From Lachnotalea glycerini (GTDB taxonomy: Bacteria; Bacillota; Clostridia; Lachnospirales; Lachnospiraceae), in the NCBI RefSeq assembly GCF_003201285.1, contig NZ_QICS01000001.1, positions 520,678 to 584,677 on the forward strand: a stretch of DNA of 64,000 bases, read 5' to 3'. Below, one piece after another: positions 51,770 through 59,372 of this stretch (position 1 is the stretch's first letter; each line of letters starts with the position of its first letter). The notes under the pieces are model-generated. The model had not been told where the DNA came from. It searched no databases and worked only from the letters and a program-made list of their open reading frames with translations. Made by a program: the position numbers and the translations under genes.

Positions 51770-52667
51770 AATAATAAACTCCTTTTGAAATAATGAGTGA
51801 GCTTATGCCTATAATTGTAATTGCAATGCCAAAATATACCCAAGCCATTGCCGAAGCAAAGCCATAATTTAAATCAACAATCATGGTATCGCTGATTTTC
51901 TCCATGACCTGATTATCTGACCTCATACAAAAGTCTACAATCGTATAAACCCAATTAACCAGAAACAATGGACTAATCATTGGAAACGTAATTTTCCAAA
52001 GGCTTTCCCAACTGGTACAACCTTCAAGTTCTGCTGCTTCATACATACTCTTTGAAATTGTCTGTAATCCGGATAAGAAAATTATAACCTGAATCCCTGA
52101 TGCAATTGCAACATCATATACTCCTTCTACAATTTCAAATACCTTTTCCAGTGCTCTGTTAGCCATTCCACTAGTCGTTAAAATTTTCTGAATGACACTC
52201 GTAATGCTTGCATTTCCCGTCGATTCCTGAATTGCATCCTGTACACTTGCCAGTAATGAATTATTATATTCAATCCCAAGAATAACCCCTGAGGATAAGA
52301 TGACTGGTAGGAAAAAGATTGCTCTGACAAATGCACGCCCTTTGAATTTCTGGTTTAGAATCATAGCTGTAAAAAAGCTAAATACCATGACTGCCAGTGC
52401 ATTATAAGTCATTTTTCCAATAGTTTCTGTTAGCATTCTATTGAATTCTGTATCAACAGTAAATGATCTGGTATAATTTGCAAGTCCAGCAAATACCAAA
52501 TAAAATCCGTCAGAGCTTATTTCCACATTACAAAAGCTCATGTAAAGCGACTGAATAAAAGGCTTTACCATAAATGTCAGAAATCCAATTATAAAAGGCA
52601 TTATGAACATATATCCTGATATTGCTTTTCTTCTTTGAATACCCCTATATTTCTTTTGCCTCTTCAT
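51762..52667 (-). CDS. Carbohydrate ABC importer permease (MalF-like)
   Basis: A 301-aa permease with AISGYMFIMPFIIGFLTFMV as first helix and the EAA loop YEAAELEGCTSWESLWKITF. Between helices 3 and 4 it carries an extra extracytoplasmic stretch of about 60 residues (around VQDAIQESTGNASI). The start is uncertain: I use the ATG at 52667; a TTG at 52679 lies too close to the purine-rich GGAAAGGG. Operon partner of the permease at 50765-51769. Confidence 0.91.
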   Translation of the reverse strand: MKRQKKYRGIQRRKAISGYMFIMPFIIGFLTFMVKPFIQSLYMSFCNVEISSDGFYLVFAGLANYTRSFTVDTEFNRMLTETIGKMTYNALAVMVFSFFTAMILNQKFKGRAFVRAIFFLPVILSSGVILGIEYNNSLLASVQDAIQESTGNASITSVIQKILTTSGMANRALEKVFEIVEGVYDVAIASGIQVIIFLSGLQTISKSMYEAAELEGCTSWESLWKITFPMISPLFLVNWVYTIVDFCMRSDNQVMEKISDTMIVDLNYGFASAMAWVYFGIAITIIGISSLIISKGVYYYE

Positions 52668-52725
52668 CCTATAAACCAACCCTTTCCAAATCCTCAGTCT
52701 GATACACTGACGCGTTCTATCATTA

Positions 52726-55290
52726 TTATCGAATTACCAAATAGTCTCTGGCCGGCAGAATACTGCCACCTGCTATTTTGTAGTCTTCATAGTTGTAATT
52801 CACATAAACCCTTGTTCCATCTTCATAGGTGGTTACGGTAATTCCACTGTCTATGATTTCATGATCTGTTATTCGCTGGTTAAAAGTACCACCAAGATTC
52901 TTTTCGTATTTCTGATATATGGTAAGCATATTGTCTTTCCATGCATCGAAGCTTGCTCCATAATACTGTGTATAGCATGTATTCTGTAATATTGAGGTAT
53001 CCGCCTCCATAAATGTAAAATATAATCCAGCTCCATATTCTGCTGACTTAAGAAGCTCCTCCTGATTATCTCCTACAAGGTTCAATGCTTCTCCAGCATA
53101 ATTAACGTAACCATGAATGGCAATCTGGTAAAATGGAACCGTCTCATCAATAATGTTATAGTCTGAACCATTTAAGTCCATATTGGTTATAAAATCCGTA
53201 GCACCAAGCGTATAGTCGTTTCCTTTATTTGTCATAATGCCAAGACTTAAATCACTAATTTTATTTAATTGCTTTATCTGTTCATTTTCTGCCTGCTGTC
53301 TGCTAACCAAATGCTTTTGGCTGTAATCTGCCGAAAGTTGATAACCAATATCTCTAAATGATACTCCTGCCGCTTTATAAGTTTTTGCTGCATCTGCAAG
53401 ATTTGCCATCATTTTAGTAATTAATTCTGGTTTTAATAAATAATAGGAATCCATCCATTCCTGTTTGCCATAATAAATGGGGTCAAAGTCTAAAAGCTCA
53501 ACTTTTTTCTTACTTGCCAGTGTTGCTGCATCTTTAAATATGAAGAAGCTGTCAAACAGCTTGTTATTATATGCATAATTTGTTACACCATCTAAATAAA
53601 TATTAATCCCATTCTCAGTTGCATAAGAGGTTAAACTTTTGAAATCTTTTTTTCTTCCCAATTCTTTGATTAAATGAACATCGGTAAGTATAGTCTGCTT
53701 GATTCCTCCATTCATCCAACCACTTAATTTGACAGACATATTGGTTACTCCATTCGCCCTCAACGTCTCAATCATCTTTGTTGCTTCTTGATAAGTAGTA
53801 AGCTCTAATGTTTTGGAAACAGGTACTCCAAGCACCTGTCCTACCTTATCAACGGCACCAATGATTTCAACTGCAACTGGCACATCATTATCATCATTTT
53901 CTGTAAATTTGTCGCCGTATTTTTCCTCTAGATAATCATGATAAGCATTTGCCAGATCAACATAACCTCCAGAATTAATGAAACGATAACGTGTTACAAT
54001 ATCTTCCTCTGGAATACTCTGCTCATATACAAACATTTCTCCATTATACTTATCTGCAACATCACATTGTTCTCTGTGTAAAATACTGTAACTGGCATTT
54101 ACATAATTATAACTGTTGATTCTTCCACTGATATCAGCTTGAATGGATGCATATGCAGCCCCCTCCTCTAACATACAGATAAAAGATTCTTCACTATTTG
54201 ATATTCCATAAACACCATAATCGTTTCTCGTTTCATGAACCAGAGAAGTTCTTCCCTGTGCCATATCCCATCCATACATATTGGAATAATAGCTGTTTTG
54301 TACTGTCTTTCCATTATTAAAATGAATAATAGAGCCACCACCTTCTGGAACTAGCATATATCCTTTTTCTGAAGTTCCTGCGGCTCCAAAAAATGGTAAT
54401 ACGTTTAAAGTAAGAAGTGGATAATCTTCTTTATACTCAATCTCATCCTTGCAAATCTCTACTACCAGATCACTGTCATCAAGGCTATATTCCATATTGA
54501 TATTAAATACCGGTTTTGTTGAGGAAGAATCAATTACATATAATTCTTTTTCTTCTGCATATTCTTTTTCTGTATATCCTGCATCACTAAAATAAGTTTC
54601 GAATTTTTTCTTTAAATTGTCTTTTATACCATCGCGTATTACATAAATGATTTCATTTTCAAGAATCGGATACTGTTTTAACAGCTCATTCTTGTCATCC
54701 TTTTTACCAAGATTGTTAATATCATACTTTTTATAATACTGCTCCACTGTGTTGGCATTCGTATGACTCATATTAGATAACAACTCTTCCATCCGTTTTG
54801 CTGAAATGACTCTTGGAGCAATATACTCTTTTTCTACCTCACCAATAGAATAATATACTTTGACATAATCATTGGTTGCTTTAATATTATAAAGTCCAGT
54901 TGACATACTGTATTTGTAATTGTTATACAGTGTATCAACACCATTGATTGTACTGTAGGTCAGAAGAAGTGTTGATTTCAGATTATCAATATCCGTGGAA
55001 AGTGCTATGGTATCCTCATCTGCATCCTGTGGATTGGAATACCACGTCTTTCCTGTGGATTTTACTGTTACCAAAAACTGTGTGGTAGACGAATCCATAA
55101 CGAATTTCAGTTTATCATTCTCCAATGTAATTTTATTATCCAAAGCTTCATATTCATTCACCCTAATAATCTCTTCTGGTTCTTCTTCCTCTTTATAAAT
55201 TACTACTATTAAAATGATTGCTATAATCACCAGTAAAAACAGAACAGGAATCAGTTTCTTAACAATTGTTACTGCCTTGACTTTCTTCAT
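52726..55290 (-). CDS. Membrane-anchored extracellular protein, DUF5696-type
   Basis: An 854-aa protein with one N-terminal membrane helix (about residues 12-31, LIPVLFLLVIIAIILIVVIY) and a large outside part. A beta-rich N-terminal half (about 45-440) is followed by a domain at about 460-800 whose strand-helix pattern (TYQEATKMIETLRANGVTN, YATENGINIYLDG, GVSFRDIGYQL) suggests a TIM barrel like a glycoside hydrolase. I associate it with DUF5696, a family found near sugar ABC genes. Catalytic residues cannot be assigned. Candidates are Asp and Glu near LLDFDPIYYG and FTFMEADTS. It sits between the two transporter halves of the locus. Confidence 0.75.
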   Translation of the reverse strand: MKKVKAVTIVKKLIPVLFLLVIIAIILIVVIYKEEEEPEEIIRVNEYEALDNKITLENDKLKFVMDSSTTQFLVTVKSTGKTWYSNPQDADEDTIALSTDIDNLKSTLLLTYSTINGVDTLYNNYKYSMSTGLYNIKATNDYVKVYYSIGEVEKEYIAPRVISAKRMEELLSNMSHTNANTVEQYYKKYDINNLGKKDDKNELLKQYPILENEIIYVIRDGIKDNLKKKFETYFSDAGYTEKEYAEEKELYVIDSSSTKPVFNINMEYSLDDSDLVVEICKDEIEYKEDYPLLTLNVLPFFGAAGTSEKGYMLVPEGGGSIIHFNNGKTVQNSYYSNMYGWDMAQGRTSLVHETRNDYGVYGISNSEESFICMLEEGAAYASIQADISGRINSYNYVNASYSILHREQCDVADKYNGEMFVYEQSIPEEDIVTRYRFINSGGYVDLANAYHDYLEEKYGDKFTENDDNDVPVAVEIIGAVDKVGQVLGVPVSKTLELTTYQEATKMIETLRANGVTNMSVKLSGWMNGGIKQTILTDVHLIKELGRKKDFKSLTSYATENGINIYLDGVTNYAYNNKLFDSFFIFKDAATLASKKKVELLDFDPIYYGKQEWMDSYYLLKPELITKMMANLADAAKTYKAAGVSFRDIGYQLSADYSQKHLVSRQQAENEQIKQLNKISDLSLGIMTNKGNDYTLGATDFITNMDLNGSDYNIIDETVPFYQIAIHGYVNYAGEALNLVGDNQEELLKSAEYGAGLYFTFMEADTSILQNTCYTQYYGASFDAWKDNMLTIYQKYEKNLGGTFNQRITDHEIIDSGITVTTYEDGTRVYVNYNYEDYKIAGGSILPARDYLVIR

Positions 55291-55311
55291 ATCCTTTTAC
55301 CCTCCAACCTG

Positions 55312-55968
55312 TCACATTCGAAACATGATTTCTTTCATGATGGAAACAAAATATGCAATTCCCTGGGTGATCATACTAAAAAACAATAATAAAATAAATA
55401 TCATAACCAGCATTGCAAAAAACGAGGCAATGATAAATAAAATTGTTTTGCTTATTGTATATTCATGAATCTGCATCATGGCACAAATAATTAGGATTGC
55501 CGTCCATCCGATAGAAAGGGCGGCTGCAAAAAAATAAAAAGCTCCCTCTTCATCTGTCACTACATTACTAAAAAGAATCATTAAAAACTGTAGCAGTGGA
55601 TATGGTGTTAACGCATAAGCAGTTCCCATATAAATTTGTGACAATTTCCCCTTTCCATCAAACAAGGTTGTTAACCCCCAGTTACCTACACAAAACAATA
55701 CCAGTTGAGATAACATACTTGCAATATATAAGAAGATATTGATTCCTTCCCAATAAACCTTTAGGAACAAAAAACTTGTGAATTGAAGTTTCATAATTCT
55801 GGCCATTAACATTAAGATAACTATTGTATTCGCCGCTGCTAATGATCCTCTTTTTTCATGTGTCAGATCCCAAAAACCATCCAATGGATGGGTAATAACA
55901 TACAATGCATATTTTAGGGTTGCAAAATAGGAGCTGTATATTTCTTTTTTCTTTAATAAAGCTTGCAT
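55312..55968 (-). CDS. YIP1 family membrane protein
   Basis: A 218-aa protein with about five membrane helices. An N-terminal soluble stretch (YALYVITHPLDGFWDLTHEK) and the pattern of helices match the bacterial YIP1 family. Function unknown. ACGGAGA precedes the ATG. It lies between the NHL protein gene and the DUF5696-type gene, an arrangement I associate with large glycan ABC loci. Confidence 0.75.
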   Translation of the reverse strand: MQALLKKKEIYSSYFATLKYALYVITHPLDGFWDLTHEKRGSLAAANTIVILMLMARIMKLQFTSFLFLKVYWEGINIFLYIASMLSQLVLFCVGNWGLTTLFDGKGKLSQIYMGTAYALTPYPLLQFLMILFSNVVTDEEGAFYFFAAALSIGWTAILIICAMMQIHEYTISKTILFIIASFFAMLVMIFILLLFFSMITQGIAYFVSIMKEIMFRM

Positions 55969-55987
55969 TTCTGTCTCCGTTTCTAGA

Positions 55988-57520
55988 TCAATCTTGAAAT
56001 ATTTTTGCTACGTCAATCTTATGTTTTATTGCTTTAATTTTTCTTGTCAGCATTGGTAAAATAAAAATAAGGATAAAAATTGCAACAATGAATCCCATAT
56101 GATCTTCAACCCACTCTTTCCTATATTGTTTGAATGCCTTAGAATAATTGCGTTCATCCCATTTCAGTTTAAAATAGGACATGGCCTCTTTATATTTTCC
56201 TTGACGCATTAAGGCTCTTCCGATACCAATATAGGCAAGATCATAATTTCCATTTAAGGCTTTTACCTGCTGCCATGTGGCACCTGAGGCATCATAATCT
56301 CCTGCATCATATTCTTCGATTGCTTTATAAATCAGACTTGCGTATTCAGTTGGATTAAATATGGTAATACTTGCATTCTGAGAATCAAGTACAATAAGTT
56401 GCTTACCTATATGTTCGATTGCTGACGGTAATTTAAAGCAACCTGCCAAGTTACCATTACCACCAAAGGCATACAATAGATTTCCCTGGGTATCATATCC
56501 AAAAATTCTTCCTCGCACTTTATCCAAAGCAAAATAAATACCATTATCCAGCGCTGTAATATCAGTCATTAAGGAAGAACCCTTATAACCACCTGCATCT
56601 CCCCAGTAAATATCACCAATAACATTAAAATTACCATTTTCAATGAGAATATCTTTTCCCATTAGATTCAGCCTGCGGATTGGCGCATCTGTTCCATTAT
56701 CTATTCCAGCTTCAGTGACATTCGTGGTACATGCAAAAATAAAGCCTTCTGAATCCATATATAAATTGTCATACTCAGTTGGAACAAAGGATTTAAGCGC
56801 CAAACGCTGTGCTTTCGTTGCAAATTTTTTCCAAAGATAATCTGTCCAGTCATAGGTAACCTCACTGGCTCCGTAAAATCCCATAAAGGTTCCATCGGAT
56901 TCATATTTAATCATACCTTTATTGACATTGTCAGCAATACAGTAAACTCTGCCGGTTCCATCCACCTCTAATTTGTTTGGTAAAAATGCAGTGGACTGAT
57001 CAAAGGTTGCATCCATTGGCTTTGTAAATTCCATTACATAATTTAAATCATTGTCTAGTTTTAAAATACGGTTATTTCCTTTATCACAAATATATAAATA
57101 TCCATCTTCCGGTACGCAGATATCTGTAGGACCTGATAATGTTTTTACATCTATATCTCCATTGATATATTCAATAATCCTTACCAATTCAAAAGTATTT
57201 GTATTCGTTCGCTGTAATTTTACAATTCTGTTATTTCCTGTATCACAAATATAAACTGTATCTCCATGCACATACATACCTGTCGCATTATTAAATCCTT
57301 TATCCAGTTTCAATTCTACTGATGTATACACGCCTACTGTGCTGTATGCATCTGGTGAATACTGAATATCTCCCCAATAATCATAATTGTAGGTATATCC
57401 TTTTTCTGAACCATCGTCTGCATTTCCCACTGTTACAGAGCTAAAAAATATACAAGCAGCTATAAGCAGCATAATCAGACTTTTGAATCCTTTCTTCATC
57501 TTATCATTCTCCATCTTCAT
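55988..57520 (-). CDS. Secreted NHL-repeat / TPR protein with C-terminal membrane anchor
   Basis: A 510-aa protein: signal peptide (MKKGFKSLIMLLIAACIFF region), then repeated NHL-type motifs forming a likely beta-propeller (VYICDTGNNRIVKLQ and YLYICDKGNNRILKLD are almost the same unit), about residues 60-390. A short TPR stretch (about 395-460, with ALMRQGKYKEAMSYFKLKWD) and a membrane helix near 470-490 follow. It is probably a surface-exposed scaffold. The ATG at 57520 shares a base with the permease stop (TAATG); an ATG seven codons on is also possible. Confidence 0.85.
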   Translation of the reverse strand: MKMENDKMKKGFKSLIMLLIAACIFFSSVTVGNADDGSEKGYTYNYDYWGDIQYSPDAYSTVGVYTSVELKLDKGFNNATGMYVHGDTVYICDTGNNRIVKLQRTNTNTFELVRIIEYINGDIDVKTLSGPTDICVPEDGYLYICDKGNNRILKLDNDLNYVMEFTKPMDATFDQSTAFLPNKLEVDGTGRVYCIADNVNKGMIKYESDGTFMGFYGASEVTYDWTDYLWKKFATKAQRLALKSFVPTEYDNLYMDSEGFIFACTTNVTEAGIDNGTDAPIRRLNLMGKDILIENGNFNVIGDIYWGDAGGYKGSSLMTDITALDNGIYFALDKVRGRIFGYDTQGNLLYAFGGNGNLAGCFKLPSAIEHIGKQLIVLDSQNASITIFNPTEYASLIYKAIEEYDAGDYDASGATWQQVKALNGNYDLAYIGIGRALMRQGKYKEAMSYFKLKWDERNYSKAFKQYRKEWVEDHMGFIVAIFILIFILPMLTRKIKAIKHKIDVAKIFQD

Positions 57521-58419
57521 TATTCTTTCAAACCAGAGCTTGCCATTGTTTCAAGAATCTGGCTCTCCGACAGGATGAAAATTGTGATTGGAACAATCAT
57601 TACAACAACAGTTACTGCTGCCGCCTGACCTGTTCTCGCAATGCCGCCGCTTTGAATCTGCTGCAATGCATAAACCAGTGTTTTCTTCTCTTCGGAATAA
57701 ATAAATGTTGCAGCTTTGTTATTCCACAGATTTTGAACAGAAAAGATGATTAACGTCAGCCATGCAGGTTTTACATTTGGCATAACAATCTGCATGAATA
57801 CTTTTCCAAGACCTGCTCCATCAATCATTGCGGCTTCCACAAGTGACATTGGAATTCCTTCCATGAACTGTTTCATAAGAAACAGACCCATCGGCGCTGC
57901 AAATGCAGGTATAATAATAGCCCAGTAAGTATCTATCCATCCTAGCTTACTAATAATTAAATAATTAGGAATTGCTGTTACATATCCGTTAAACATCAAG
58001 GCAGTTACTACAATCGTAAAGAAAAGTTTCTTACCAGGAAAATCATATTTTGCAAGTACGAATGCACCCATTGAAGCAATAATCAAATGTCCGGCAGTAC
58101 CGACTGCTGTAATAAATATGGTGTTAAATATATATCTAGAGAAAGTTACCCATGATTTACTCATGGTTACGAACAGATCCTGAAAGTTATCCAGCGTTGG
58201 ATTCTGTGCAAATACCTTAGGTGGAAACAAAAACAATTCATCTAACGGTTTCAATGAACTACTGATTGCAAATACCAGTGGAAATACCATTGCCAGCGCA
58301 AACAAAAATAATATGAAATAAATAAATAAATCACCCGCGAAAGAACGATTTGGTTTTCTTTTTTTTAATTTTTTATGCTTTAGACGCTTTATTGTCTCAT
58401 CTTTTATTTTTTTACTCAT
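57520..58419 (-). CDS. Carbohydrate ABC importer permease (MalG-like), second system
   Basis: A 299-aa permease with about six helices, the EAA loop VEAAMIDGAGLGKVFMQIVM and the MalG-type C-terminus ETMASSGLKE. A basic N-terminus (KKIKDETIKRLKHKKLKKRK) precedes the first helix. It is 1 nt from the upstream permease gene and shares a base with the downstream NHL protein gene. Confidence 0.93.
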   Translation of the reverse strand: MSKKIKDETIKRLKHKKLKKRKPNRSFAGDLFIYFILFLFALAMVFPLVFAISSSLKPLDELFLFPPKVFAQNPTLDNFQDLFVTMSKSWVTFSRYIFNTIFITAVGTAGHLIIASMGAFVLAKYDFPGKKLFFTIVVTALMFNGYVTAIPNYLIISKLGWIDTYWAIIIPAFAAPMGLFLMKQFMEGIPMSLVEAAMIDGAGLGKVFMQIVMPNVKPAWLTLIIFSVQNLWNNKAATFIYSEEKKTLVYALQQIQSGGIARTGQAAAVTVVVMIVPITIFILSESQILETMASSGLKE

Positions 58420-58420
58420 A

Positions 58421-59359
58421 TCAAGTTCCCACTCTTCTTAATAAGCTCTGAATTGCTTTGTTACATAAAATCATAATCAAAAACAGTGTTGTCGCTATTG
58501 CTGACGCATATCCCATTTCAAACCTGGAGAATCCATAATCGTACAAATGGGTTACTACCGTTCTTGCTGCATAATCCGTACTTGGATAACCACATAGAGC
58601 CATAGTAACATCACAAACTCCAAACGCCTGTGTAATCGTCATAACCGCACCAAACATCAGCATTGGTTTCATATTAGGTAATGTGATATACCATAATTCC
58701 TGCCAACGGTTCTTAACGCCATCCATGTAACCTGCTTCAAGCTGGGCATTATCCACACCTTGAAGACCTGCTACAAAGGAAAGAAATCCTGTTCCAAGAC
58801 TCATCCAAAGAATAACAATCATGCAGACAGAAAGCATGTATTGGGGATTGGTCAGCCAAAGAATTGGTGAACCAATTATTCCTGCATTCATAAACAATGC
58901 ATTGACATAACCATAAGCATCCCCACGAAAGAAAATGGAGAAAATTACAAATACATTTCCTGCAATGGAGGGTGCATAGAATACAATCACTGCAATGGTT
59001 CTTAGCCATCTGGGCAATTCGTTAATGAGCCAGGCAAACAAAAACGCCATGATATAACCAAGTGGTCCTGTGATAACAGCAATCAAAAACGTATTCTTGA
59101 TTGCTGTCAAGAAAATATCATCCTGCATAATTAAATTAATATAGTTGTGTAACCCTATATATTTGGGTACTTCTAGTATGTTATAATAAGTAAAGCTAAA
59201 GAAAATTGAGGTGCATACCGGAAGTATATAAAACATAGTAAACAAAATTGCGTATGGTGCCAAAAATAGATAGCAGGCTTTGCTTTTTCTCGCTTTTTTT
59301 ATCATAATTTGAAGCTCGTAATGACACAATATACATAATTTTTTTACATAATTTTTCAT
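58421..59359 (-). CDS. Carbohydrate ABC importer permease (MalF-like), second system
   Basis: A 312-aa permease; first helix in YLFLAPYAILFTMFYILPVC, EAA loop LEAGYMDGVKNRWQELWYIT. I chose the ATG at 59359, preceded by GGGGGAT. The frame is open to 59473, but that part overlaps the binding-protein gene. Partner of the 969-aa binding protein upstream. Confidence 0.92.
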   Translation of the reverse strand: MKNYVKKLCILCHYELQIMIKKARKSKACYLFLAPYAILFTMFYILPVCTSIFFSFTYYNILEVPKYIGLHNYINLIMQDDIFLTAIKNTFLIAVITGPLGYIMAFLFAWLINELPRWLRTIAVIVFYAPSIAGNVFVIFSIFFRGDAYGYVNALFMNAGIIGSPILWLTNPQYMLSVCMIVILWMSLGTGFLSFVAGLQGVDNAQLEAGYMDGVKNRWQELWYITLPNMKPMLMFGAVMTITQAFGVCDVTMALCGYPSTDYAARTVVTHLYDYGFSRFEMGYASAIATTLFLIMILCNKAIQSLLRRVGT

Positions 59360-59372
59360 TGTTATCCCCCTG

